Shown piece after piece: positions 1-5,546 of a stretch of DNA of 5,546 nucleotides (positions are counted from its first letter, which is position 1; each line of letters starts with the position of its first letter). The stretch lies in NCBI RefSeq assembly GCF_046484155.1, contig NZ_JAWOBT010000116.1, forward strand, positions 1 to 5,546, given 5' to 3'. Both the position numbers and the translations under genes were made by a program. The DNA is from Alkalibacterium sp046484155 (GTDB taxonomy: Bacteria; Bacillota; Bacilli; Lactobacillales; Carnobacteriaceae_A). Under the pieces are notes generated by a model that was not told where the DNA came from, did no database searches, and saw only the letters and a program-made list of their open reading frames with translations.

Positions 1-15
1 TTTGGATATTGCCAT
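1..15 (-). CDS. Possible start of a third gene in the ABC operon (5 codons visible)
   Basis: An ATG on the minus strand at 15-13 opens a frame reading MAISK up to the window edge. An AAGG ribosome-binding-like sequence lies at 26-23, seven bases upstream. The frame would start 48 bases after the ATPase stop, so a further co-transcribed gene is plausible. Five codons cannot identify a product, and the start itself could be chance. Confidence 0.17.
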
Positions 16-63
16 TGCTTAACCTTAATCTTCTAAAAAGCCACATCCTGATCCACAGAGTTA

Positions 64-822
64 TCAAATTCCTGCTTTCAGCATTTCCGCCCTGATTTTT
101 TCAATTCTCACTTCCAACTCTGAACCATCAAACTTGGGAAGATGCACTTCACTGACAAGCTTACCATCGATCATGAACAGGACACGCTCGCTTTGTGCCG
201 CCACCATAGCATCATGAGTAACAAACATTATGGTGATACCTTCCCGATTAAGCTCCGAAAAGATCTCCATTATTTCCTGCGACGTTTTTGAGTTAAGCGC
301 CCCGGTCGGTTCATCCCCAAAAACGATGCTAGGGCTGTTAATCAATGCGCGGCAGATTCCTGCTCGTTGAAGTTGTCCCCCGGAAACCTGAGTGATGTCG
401 CGTTTATCCAATTCGCCAATACCCACTTTTTCCATCAGCGTTTTGGCTTTATCTGATACTTTTGATGCTTTCTTTCTATTATCACGCATTGAAGGTAGGA
501 CAATATTATCTAAGATATTCAGGTTCTTTAACATGGTCGGCTGCTGAAAAACAAACCCCATCCTGTTTCTCCTGAGATCGGCCATCTCTTTTTCGCTTAA
601 GGTCGAAATATTCTGATCTTCAAATGTAACTTTTCCGGATTCAAAATTGTCCATACCACTGAGCGCAAAAATCAGAGTGGTTTTCCCAGATCCTGAAGGG
701 CCCATGACCGCGACGAACTCTCCCTCATTGATTTCTACCGAGACTTCGTCAAGAACAGTCGTTTTCTCACTGCCCACACCGAAGGATTTGACTAGATTTT
801 CAGCCATTATAATTTTTTTCAT
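64..822 (-). CDS. ABC transporter ATP-binding protein, MacB/LolD/BceA type
   Basis: This is the cytoplasmic ATPase that would power the FtsX-type permease encoded just upstream. All nucleotide-binding motifs are intact: Walker A GPSGSGKTT at residues 41-49, Q-loop Gln93, signature SGGQLQR at 147-153, Walker B IVFGDEP at 166-172 with catalytic Glu171, D-loop GALNS at 174-178, and switch His203. The form GDEPTGALNS is typical of the MacB/LolD/BceA subfamily, whose members pair with FtsX-like permeases rather than with classical importers. At 252 residues it is a full-length single-domain ATPase with the short charged C-terminal tail usual in this group. The ATG at 822 is chosen because AAGGAG sits seven bases upstream; Met6 has no such site. 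It lies 4 bases after the permease stop and is almost certainly co-translated with it. The family is known for antimicrobial-peptide export or sensing and for lipoprotein or peptide traffic. The substrate here cannot be read from the sequence. Confidence 0.95.
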   Translation of the reverse strand: MKKIIMAENLVKSFGVGSEKTTVLDEVSVEINEGEFVAVMGPSGSGKTTLIFALSGMDNFESGKVTFEDQNISTLSEKEMADLRRNRMGFVFQQPTMLKNLNILDNIVLPSMRDNRKKASKVSDKAKTLMEKVGIGELDKRDITQVSGGQLQRAGICRALINSPSIVFGDEPTGALNSKTSQEIMEIFSELNREGITIMFVTHDAMVAAQSERVLFMIDGKLVSEVHLPKFDGSELEVRIEKIRAEMLKAGI

Positions 823-826
823 CAGA

Positions 827-3145
827 CTACTCCTTAATGTTTTCTGAGATTTTGATTTGCCCTATGTCTGCTGTTCCGGCAACTGTGGCAATCATTACAA
901 AACTTAACATCAGCATTGGGCTAAGCAGGTAAGATAAAACTGGATTGACTGTAAAAGAAAAAGAGGAAGCTCCAACATAAGCAATCGCCTGTCCGGCCAG
1001 TAATTGCCCCAAGGTATTTGCCAGCAGAGTGCCAGTGACCGCTCCCACGAGCAGGACAAATACTGCGCGTGACGCAAACTGCATCCTGATATCGCGGCTT
1101 GTATATCCAAAAGCCTTCATTACTGCAATAGCATAGCGCTCTTTGGCGACCAACATTTTCATGAACAGTAGGGTTACCAGCACACTTATGGATAAGGCAA
1201 TGGCCGCAGCGGCATAAGCAGCTGTACCAACAGAATTTATGGTAGAGCCATAAGTCTGTAGAACATATTCATCAATGGCTGAAACCTTGGCAAAACCAAA
1301 GCTGTCTTGATATTCTTGCGCCTTGCTTTCGACAGTGGAAGCATCTGCCAGTTCTATATTGACGATGCTCCACATCGTTTCCGCTGTATCGTCGTCAAAA
1401 GCAGCTTTAGCCGTTTTCCCACCGTTTGTTACATCGGAATAAACGCCGCTGATTGTGAAGTCTTTTTCTGCGCCGTTTATAAGTAAAGTAATGGAATCAC
1501 CTGCAACCTTTTCCAACTCCCTTGCATTGATCTCCGACAGGGAAACCTCGTCTTCGGCAACAGGTGCACTACCTTCAGCATATTCCAGGGGAAACTGCAG
1601 GTGGTCGCCAAGTTCTATTATGAGCCTTTCCGTCGAACCGTCTTCCATGATCACATCATATGTTTTGGTGGTCAGCAGAGCATAACTGTCTACGTCAGTA
1701 TCTTTCCCTATCCGGTCTGCTACTTGAGCAGTCTTTTCAGCGATATTATCAGTCTGCTGGATATCGATACGCATATCGCTCCTGCCGATGCCCATGTAGG
1801 TAATAAAATCCTTTGAAGAAATGGTGTTGTAGAGGTTTTGCGGAACAATCATGATAAAGGCTGAAATGACTAGCACTGCGAGCATGGTGGCATAGAGACC
1901 TTTCCTGGCGAGGACATCCTTGACCCCGAGAAATATATTAGGATTAAAGAGCTTGTTCTCGCTGAGCAGCAACCGCTTCGAGGTATGGCTTTTCCCCCGA
2001 GCCGTACCGAAACGGATCGCTTCTGCAGCAGATATTTTCTTGAACCGCTTCAGTACTCTGTTAACGTAGATCATGATCGTCAAAGCTATAATAAATACGC
2101 CTAACGCTCCGAAGAGAGGGGCAAGCGAAGCACTGTCGCTTTCACCCATGAAAAGCCTGATGTTGACCAAAAGCAGATCTTTAAACAAGAAAGAAAGCGC
2201 GTAGCCGATTGCAGAACCGACCAAGGCAATAGCCGCATATTTCGCCAGATAAATCCTTTTGATATCAGATAAGCGCAAACCGATAGCCTTCATCACGCCA
2301 ATCTCGCGGTAATCTTCTTCGATCTTTGCCAGCAGGGTAAACCTGATGGATACAAAAGCAATCAATACAACCATAATACTGACCAGCAGGATGACCGCAA
2401 TCATCATTCCATCAGAAATTGAATTGATCAATCTAAAAAGAGGGTAGGTTATTGTCGGCCCGTTGGCTTCGAGTCCTGCGGCGTTATATTCAGATTCAAA
2501 CGCTCCGAGGGCTGATAAATCGTCGAGCCTGAATTCAATCAGGTATTCGATGCTGCCCGAGCTCCTTAGCTCCTCGAAATCATTGTCACTAACCAGGAAT
2601 CGCTTTGATGAAGAGAGCGTAGAATTCATTTGCGAATCCCGGAGAAAACCTGATACAGTGAACTCTTTGCCGCTAATCAAAGCCCTATCCCCAACCACAG
2701 CCAAACCCTCTCTCATGTAGTTGATCGGAACATAGAGCTCTCCATCTTCAGCAGTTATAATCTCGTCGTCAAGGTCCAAAAGATAATCAAATTTTTCACT
2801 CTGACTGGAGACACCGTTATCCTGGAGGCTTTGGGCAAGCGAGCTATCAGCTAAAACGATTCGAGCTCCTTCAAGATTAAGGAATTCCAGCACCTGAAAT
2901 TCTTCAACAAATTCGCTTTCCTCGGCAAAGACATTCAGGCGCTCCATATCCAGTTCCCCAGCATGCATCTGCATAAAGTGTGGCGTTTCAGCCTTGGTCA
3001 TCATGGAGTCAATCGCGCCTGTCAGATTGATGACCAGGATCATGGCCAGCGATACCAGCATAGCAGCGGCAGCAACAAAAAACACAGTGGTCAAAGTCAC
3101 TGCTTTACTTTTTTGGAAGTCATTTTTGATCAACTTGTAGTACAT
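827..3145 (-). CDS. ABC transporter permease, tandem-duplicated FtsX/MacB type (8 predicted TM)
   Basis: A membrane permease of 772 residues built as two similar halves. Each half has one membrane segment, a large extracytoplasmic domain, and an FtsX core of three segments. By hydrophobicity the segments lie near residues 17-41, then 246-270, 300-320 and 341-363; then 417-436, followed by 641-664, 692-716 and 737-757. The outside domains span about 42-245 and 437-640. Both carry a similar core strand (FTVSG at 162, FTISG at 563). Both FtsX cores have the same cytoplasmic coupling helix, REIGVMKAIG at 280-289 and AIAVMKAFG at 672-680. The duplication argues against BceB, which has ten segments and one large loop. 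The ATG at 3145 follows GAGGTGA at 3155-3149. It is the first gene of a two-gene operon with the ATPase. The likely role is mechanotransmission or export of a peptide or lipid-like substrate across or from the membrane; the substrate is unknown. Confidence 0.92.
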   Translation of the reverse strand: MYYKLIKNDFQKSKAVTLTTVFFVAAAAMLVSLAMILVINLTGAIDSMMTKAETPHFMQMHAGELDMERLNVFAEESEFVEEFQVLEFLNLEGARIVLADSSLAQSLQDNGVSSQSEKFDYLLDLDDEIITAEDGELYVPINYMREGLAVVGDRALISGKEFTVSGFLRDSQMNSTLSSSKRFLVSDNDFEELRSSGSIEYLIEFRLDDLSALGAFESEYNAAGLEANGPTITYPLFRLINSISDGMMIAVILLVSIMVVLIAFVSIRFTLLAKIEEDYREIGVMKAIGLRLSDIKRIYLAKYAAIALVGSAIGYALSFLFKDLLLVNIRLFMGESDSASLAPLFGALGVFIIALTIMIYVNRVLKRFKKISAAEAIRFGTARGKSHTSKRLLLSENKLFNPNIFLGVKDVLARKGLYATMLAVLVISAFIMIVPQNLYNTISSKDFITYMGIGRSDMRIDIQQTDNIAEKTAQVADRIGKDTDVDSYALLTTKTYDVIMEDGSTERLIIELGDHLQFPLEYAEGSAPVAEDEVSLSEINARELEKVAGDSITLLINGAEKDFTISGVYSDVTNGGKTAKAAFDDDTAETMWSIVNIELADASTVESKAQEYQDSFGFAKVSAIDEYVLQTYGSTINSVGTAAYAAAAIALSISVLVTLLFMKMLVAKERYAIAVMKAFGYTSRDIRMQFASRAVFVLLVGAVTGTLLANTLGQLLAGQAIAYVGASSFSFTVNPVLSYLLSPMLMLSFVMIATVAGTADIGQIKISENIKE
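830..835 (-). promoter_or_regulatory. Ribosome binding site of the ABC ATPase, inside the permease end
   Basis: AAGGAG on the minus strand spans the penultimate codons and the first stop-codon base of the permease frame (AAG GAG TAG), seven bases before the ATPase ATG. It fixes the ATPase start and indicates that ribosomes ending the permease can restart directly on the ATPase. Confidence 0.85.
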
Positions 3146-3443
3146 AAGTCACCTCTCTATTCAAGCATTTCGACTGATTTACGTAATTATCTAAACCGTT
3201 AATACAAATCTCATATGGTTATGGCTTTCAAAGAATAATTCCTGCATATAGCCTTAATCGATCCATGTCCTATTTTCATCCTTGTAGCTTATGTCTATGT
3301 TTCAGTATGTATGGACTTAGATATACGCCCTATAAGAGCCATTGATAATATTGTTACTAGACATATTTGAAAAGATAGTGGGGGAAATTCTAGTTACCTG
3401 CCATAAGTCTGCCTTTGATTAATTCCATCTATTTATTGATTAT

Positions 3444-3452
3444 ATTATAGCA
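3444..3452 (-). promoter_or_regulatory. Candidate extended -10 promoter for the ABC operon
   Basis: The minus strand reads TGCTATAAT, a perfect TGn extended -10 with a consensus TATAAT hexamer. Seventeen bases further upstream the hexamer TGTGCT is a poor -35, as is common for extended -10 promoters. Transcription would begin near 3437 and leave a leader of about 290 bases before the permease ATG. A weaker GATAAT at 3191-3186 lies closer to the gene but has no acceptable -35. No operator typical of a two-component regulator was recognised. Confidence 0.4.
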
Positions 3453-3459
3453 CCTACTT

Positions 3460-3505
3460 TGTTTTAAGCACACCAAAATGGCCGACGTATCAAAACGAAA
3501 TGCAC
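3460..3505. mobile_element. Possible remnant of an IS21-family insertion sequence end
   Basis: From 3460 the plus strand begins TGTTTTAAGCACACC and contains two imperfect 19-base direct repeats at 3465-3483 and 3487-3505. Read on the minus strand, both match G..CATTT.G.T..G.T. IS21-family elements start with TGT and carry several such roughly 20-base repeats inside each end. No istA or istB frame is present, so at most this is a relic with the element's body lost to the right. The assignment rests on recalled family features rather than a match to a named element. Confidence 0.25.
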
Positions 3506-3664
3506 CTATTCAACTCGGTGAGTTTTCCCCTTTCTATTTTCTTAGCTGTCATCTCTTTTAGTAAAAGCTTGAATCAAAAAACTAAGAATATAACTGTCAA
3601 TAGAATTTCCTTTTATTAACCCCTGGGAGCTCATCCAAAAACCCATCAATCACCATGCTTCCAC

Positions 3665-3707
3665 AAAATAAAAAAACCTGAAAACAACGTAAATACGTCA
3701 TTTCCAG
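3665..3707 (-). terminator. Rho-independent terminator of the acyltransferase-adenylyltransferase unit
   Basis: On the minus strand the arm CTGGAAATGACGTA (3707-3694) is separated by two bases from TACGTTGTTTTCAG (3691-3678). They pair over 14 positions, 11 Watson-Crick and 3 G-U. In practice the innermost pair opens to give a four-base loop. A single G and then seven T residues (3676-3670) and further TTTT follow. There is no T-run on the other side, so it works only for minus-strand transcripts. It lies about 160 bases after the adenylyltransferase stop and isolates that unit from the ABC operon. Confidence 0.82.
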
Positions 3708-3721
3708 AGATTTCTATATTA

Positions 3722-3733
3722 TTAACTAGTTAA
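3722..3733. repeat. 12-base perfect palindrome TTAACTAGTTAA
   Basis: A perfect dyad without a loop lies just upstream, in the transcription sense, of the terminator hairpin. Beside it at 3734-3746 is a small inverted repeat, ACAGT-ACG-ACTGT. Either could be a protein binding site, or could shape the 3' end of the transcript. In A+T-rich DNA a 12-base palindrome may also occur by chance. Confidence 0.3.
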
Positions 3734-3780
3734 ACAGTACGACTGTCTTCACAGGAGTAGAGATGATGGTGTGTATAATT

Positions 3781-3804
3781 TTAAAAATAGAAGTAATTAC
3801 CCAT
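3781..3804 (-). other. Seven-codon open frame between the adenylyltransferase and its terminator
   Basis: The minus strand reads ATG and then a frame for MGNYFYF and TAA. AAGGAAG lies 11 bases before the ATG, which is longer than ideal. It falls in the 160-base stretch between the adenylyltransferase stop and the terminator, so it would be on the same transcript. It is listed because one ThiF-family enzyme, MccB of microcin C, modifies a seven-residue peptide. That precursor ends in asparagine, however, and this one does not. Chance is the more likely explanation. Confidence 0.12.
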
Positions 3805-3867
3805 AGCGAAACTAACTTCCTTCTTCAGAAGTATCTTTATTTATTGAACGGGTTAATTAAATTATCT

Positions 3868-4626
3868 TTACTCAAATTGTAATTGAAAATATTCTGGAAC
3901 GATCTGGGGTACTTTTCGGTCTAGTATATGTAAAACAAGTTTGGAAACAAGTACACCCGGCCCTATTGCCTGCCCTACGCTGATCGTTGGTATAGCACGG
4001 TCTTCAACCCATGATGCTATTTTTTCTTCTGTTGCGTATTCAGGAAGTTTTTGAGTATATTTCGAAGGTGGAAATGCTTGACCTTGTAATTCATCGATTG
4101 TTTTATTTTCCGGTATACCAACATATTCTTCAAGCTTTAATCCCACTGGGGAAAAGGTCATCACAGAAGTGCCGAAACCAAGCGCTACTGCAGTCGTCAC
4201 AAACAAACTTTTCTGACGAGCCGCGCGATGGAGGGCGACAGATTCAGGAAATGCAAAATAATCGATAGCATCAATTACATAATCTGCTCCATCGACAAAC
4301 GATGGTGCATTCTTTTCATTGACCCCTTCAAGATAACATTCGATCTCGATGTCGGGATTTATAGTAAGTAAATGATCTCTTAATGCTTCCGCTTTTCTCT
4401 GTCCAACCGTAAGATGTGTTGATGCACATTGTCGATTAATATTAGAAACATCAAAAACATCCGGATCTGCCAAGATTAATTTACCAATTCCCATACGAGC
4501 AAGTAATTCAGCAGAAAAGCCACCAATACAACCGCAGCCCGCTATAGCAATTGTTGTCTCATGAAGTTTTTGAACTTCTTCCTCTGTCATGATTCCTAAA
4601 TTTCGAATAAATTGATCCTTAATCAT
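3868..4626 (-). CDS. ThiF/MoeB/HesA family (E1-like) adenylyltransferase
   Basis: A cytoplasmic enzyme of 252 residues expected to use ATP to adenylate a carboxyl group. Features of the E1-like fold appear in order: an N-terminal Arg8 in FIRNLGIM at the place of the MoeB arginine finger; a nucleotide loop GCGCIGG at 30-36, where the usual GxGGxG has Cys33 for the second middle Gly; an acidic strand ADPDVFDVSNINRQ at 53-66 with Asp54, Asn62, Arg65 and Gln66; Lys78 in GQRKAEA; and the metal-binding Asp122 in DAIDYF. Unlike MoeB and ThiF, it has no CxxC zinc pairs. Cysteines occur only at 31, 33, 67 and 97, so there is no candidate thioester cysteine in the C-terminal part, and adenylation without sulfur or thioester transfer is the simplest reading. 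TcdA (tRNA t6A dehydratase) is an alternative relative. The context, a one-base overlap with a LuxI/FeeM-like gene, argues for a role tied to that enzyme. No ThiS/MoaD-like partner protein is encoded in the window. Confidence 0.88.
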   Translation of the reverse strand: MIKDQFIRNLGIMTEEEVQKLHETTIAIAGCGCIGGFSAELLARMGIGKLILADPDVFDVSNINRQCASTHLTVGQRKAEALRDHLLTINPDIEIECYLEGVNEKNAPSFVDGADYVIDAIDYFAFPESVALHRAARQKSLFVTTAVALGFGTSVMTFSPVGLKLEEYVGIPENKTIDELQGQAFPPSKYTQKLPEYATEEKIASWVEDRAIPTISVGQAIGPGVLVSKLVLHILDRKVPQIVPEYFQLQFE

Positions 4627-5234
4627 TATTTTATTCCCTCCAGTAACTTTTCTTCATCTTCCACAAAATAGTCATATAATGTGGGACGTTTTTCCTTTAA
4701 CGTTATAAGACATTCTGATAGATTCATCACACATGGAATCGTTTTCGATCCAAGATAAACATTTGGTTCACCTATTACCTCAAATGGAAATTTAAATATT
4801 CGTTGCATATATCTATATACTCTTTCATCGATACAACAAACCCAATGTGTAAGACCATTATTTAATGAATAACTTAAAACTGTTCTCATTAGGCCTAATC
4901 CCACATCATGTTTCGGCATCTTGGTAAATGCGCTGATTTCTGCATATTTATTGTTTTCAAGTCCTGCCAATTTCATTTTTTCAATATCAAAAATATTGAA
5001 ATGTTTCATAGTTGGAAGATCATCCAATGACATAAAAATGAGCCTAGTGACTCCAACAACTTCTTTTAAATTAGCATTCTGAACAACAAAATAAGTTGAA
5101 TAATCTTTGTAAAGATCATTCTCATTTTGTTTAAAAAAACCAACTTCTTTATAACGCTGATGATGCAATTCAATTGCTTCTTTACTTAGAGCTCCCTCTG
5201 CTTTTCCAAAAAAGTATTCTTCTTTGACATCCAT
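4626..5234 (-). CDS. LuxI/FeeM-like N-acyltransferase (autoinducer-synthase fold)
   Basis: The 202-residue length matches LuxI and FeeM-type synthases, which join an acyl chain from acyl-carrier protein or CoA to an amino compound. The family pattern is visible: HQRYKEVGFF (25-34) at the place of the conserved R..vF; two acidic residues at Asp40 and Asp44; GVTRL at 61-65 corresponding to the G.xRL strand; Glu99 in AEISAF, matching the E.SRF region; GLGLMRTVLSYSLNNGLTHW at 112-131, the helix and strand that follow; and an FPFEVIGEPNVYLGSKTIP end (149-167) typical of FeeM and exosortase-associated acyltransferases. There is no signal peptide or membrane segment, so it is cytoplasmic. The ATG at 5234 has AAGGGAG nine bases upstream. 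The A+T content is higher than in the ABC genes. The acyl donor and the amine acceptor cannot be inferred. A generic GNAT acetyltransferase is the main alternative, but the late P-x-Y-x-G segment fits FeeM better. Confidence 0.72.
   Translation of the reverse strand: MDVKEEYFFGKAEGALSKEAIELHHQRYKEVGFFKQNENDLYKDYSTYFVVQNANLKEVVGVTRLIFMSLDDLPTMKHFNIFDIEKMKLAGLENNKYAEISAFTKMPKHDVGLGLMRTVLSYSLNNGLTHWVCCIDERVYRYMQRIFKFPFEVIGEPNVYLGSKTIPCVMNLSECLITLKEKRPTLYDYFVEDEEKLLEGIK
4636..4641 (-). promoter_or_regulatory. Ribosome binding site of the adenylyltransferase, inside the acyltransferase gene
   Basis: GGAGGG on the minus strand lies nine bases before the adenylyltransferase ATG, within the codons for the last residues (EG in LLEGIK) of the acyltransferase. 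The junction is TAATG, stop and start sharing one base. It fixes the ATG at 4626 as the start and indicates coupled translation with a roughly matched protein ratio. Confidence 0.9.
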
Positions 5235-5250
5235 TTTAACACACTCCCTT

Positions 5251-5260
5251 AAAACGTTTT
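5251..5260. repeat. Palindrome AAAACGTTTT in the acyltransferase leader
   Basis: A perfect 10-base dyad immediately precedes the AAGGGAG ribosome binding site (5250-5244) and lies downstream of the candidate -10. That location suits an operator for a repressor, but the motif is short and A+T-rich, so it may be incidental. Confidence 0.25.
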
Positions 5261-5272
5261 TATCACTCTTCT

Positions 5273-5301
5273 ATTAAACGTGAATTACCGATGAATTGAA
5301 A
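5273..5301 (-). promoter_or_regulatory. Candidate promoter of the acyltransferase-adenylyltransferase unit
   Basis: On the minus strand, TTTAAT at 5278-5273 matches the -10 consensus at five of six positions. It lies 17 bases after TTTCAA at 5301-5296, which matches the -35 at only three. Transcription would start near 5266, about 30 bases before the ATG. The weak -35 suggests either an activator or a misassignment. Confidence 0.3.
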
Positions 5302-5331
5302 GCATTTCCTAACTTTTTTTTTCTTGATTTA

Positions 5332-5378
5332 TAGTTATTTAGCCGAAAAAATGTTAAACTTTTATAGGCTAGTTATTT
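5332..5378. repeat. Direct repeats TAGTTATTT flanking an inverted TAGCC/GGCTA pair
   Basis: TAGTTATTT occurs at 5332-5340 and again at 5370-5378, 38 bases apart. TAGCC at 5340-5344 is inverted as GGCTA at 5367-5371. The repeats lie upstream of the plus-strand gene at 5411, in the region where its promoter must lie. Promoter matches there are weak: TTGATT at 5324 with AAAAAT at 5347, or TTAGCC at 5339 with TATAGG at 5363. They could be regulator sites for the divergent region. Confidence 0.25.
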
Positions 5379-5410
5379 TAAAAATACAAAAATATAGGAT
5401 GATAAACAGC

Positions 5411-5546
5411 ATGCATAAAATCGCAACTGAAAAGGAACAATTATTACAAAAATTAATTACGAACTATCACAAGAATTTGAACGATCAAATTCTAAAAATC
5501 TCCCTGATTTACATCATGCTAAGTATCGGTTGGAATTCTATTTTCC
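5411..5546 (+). CDS. Start of an unidentified gene, cut by the window edge
   Basis: The frame opens at ATG 5411 and stays open for 45 codons to the window end. AGGATGAT begins 15 bases upstream and pairs acceptably with the 16S end, which favours this ATG over the in-frame ATG at 5399, where AGG would abut the start codon. The visible part is a lysine- and glutamine-rich amphipathic stretch (residues 1-28) and then a hydrophobic run, LKISLIYIMLSIGW at about 28-41, that may begin a membrane segment. No family is recognised. It is transcribed divergently from the acyltransferase across a shared spacer, which often indicates a linked regulator, receptor or transporter; this is inference only. 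Confidence 0.65.
   Translation, partial: MHKIATEKEQLLQKLITNYHKNLNDQILKISLIYIMLSIGWNSIF

Larger units (their letters stand above)
3146..3867. other. 722-base region without a convincing gene
   Basis: This spacer separates the acyltransferase/adenylyltransferase unit from the ABC operon, both read on the minus strand. It holds a strong minus-strand terminator (3665-3707), a TTAACTAGTTAA palindrome (3722-3733), a pair of imperfect repeats resembling an IS21-type end (3465-3505), and an extended -10 promoter candidate (3444-3452). The part from 3146 to about 3440 is A+T-rich and broken by stops in every frame. I found no hairpin or recognisable riboswitch in it, so it is either a long 5' leader or degenerate sequence. 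No tRNA or other structured RNA was recognised. Confidence 0.7.

Noticed and set aside
827..3145. Permease as a BceB-type bacitracin or lantibiotic resistance transporter
   Set aside because: The two-half layout with eight membrane segments and two large outside domains differs from BceB's ten segments and single loop, and no BceRS-like two-component genes are visible.
2963..3202. 79-codon plus-strand open frame overlapping the start of the permease gene
   Set aside because: It lies mostly antisense to a clear coding sequence, has no ribosome binding site, and has the composition of a frame shadow. The same holds for the other antisense frames over the permease, ATPase and adenylyltransferase.
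3211..3279. 22-codon minus-strand frame (MKIGHGSIK...) in the leader of the ABC operon
   Set aside because: The only ribosome-binding-like sequence (AAGG) directly abuts the ATG, and nothing in the peptide or its position supports expression.
3512..3526. AACTC-GGT-GAGTT hairpin followed by TTCCCC as a plus-strand terminator
   Set aside because: The stem is only five pairs, the T-run is broken by C residues, and no plus-strand gene ends nearby.
3590..3612. Consensus -35 TTGACA on the minus strand near 3600
   Set aside because: No acceptable -10 lies 16-18 bases downstream; the hexamers there are TTTGAT and TTGATT.
3826..3838. CTTCT-TC-AGAAG inverted repeat just after the adenylyltransferase as its terminator
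   Set aside because: The stem is short with a two-base loop and no T-run follows in either direction; the hairpin at 3665-3707 is far stronger.

Overview
The window looks like chromosomal DNA from a low-to-moderate G+C Gram-positive bacterium (Bacillota, Bacillus/Paenibacillus-like). Every supported gene starts with ATG behind a strong Shine-Dalgarno site (AAGGAG, GAGGTGA, GGAGGG, AAGGGAG). The ABC transporter is of a kind common in that phylum, and the right-hand half is very A+T-rich. The genus cannot be fixed from the sequence.

Layout, reading the minus strand from right to left. At the far right (5411 to the edge) a plus-strand gene begins and is cut off after 45 codons. It diverges across a 176-base A+T-rich spacer from a minus-strand pair. 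The first member of the pair (5234-4626) is a 202-residue acyltransferase of the LuxI/FeeM fold, the family that makes N-acyl homoserine lactones and N-acyl amino acids. The second (4626-3868) is a 252-residue ThiF/MoeB/HesA (E1-like) ATP-dependent adenylyltransferase. Their stop and start codons overlap by one base (TAATG), and the second gene's ribosome binding site lies in the last codons of the first, so they should be translationally coupled. A rho-independent terminator at 3707-3665 closes this unit.

A 722-base stretch without a convincing gene follows (3146-3867). It holds the terminator, a possible fragment of an IS21-type insertion-sequence end, and an extended -10 promoter candidate pointing at the next operon. 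That operon encodes a 772-residue tandem-duplicated FtsX/MacB-type ABC permease (3145-827) and, 4 bases on, its 252-residue ATPase (822-64). A further gene may start at the left edge, but only five codons are visible.

The ABC pair is conventional and probably exports or senses a peptide, lipid or antimicrobial compound. The interesting part is the acyltransferase/adenylyltransferase pair: a LuxI-like enzyme in a Gram-positive background, locked to an E1-like enzyme with no zinc-binding CxxC pairs and no cysteine in its C-terminal 155 residues. This suggests a small biosynthetic or signalling module that makes an acylated and adenylate-activated product. The product is unknown, and that reading is inference.
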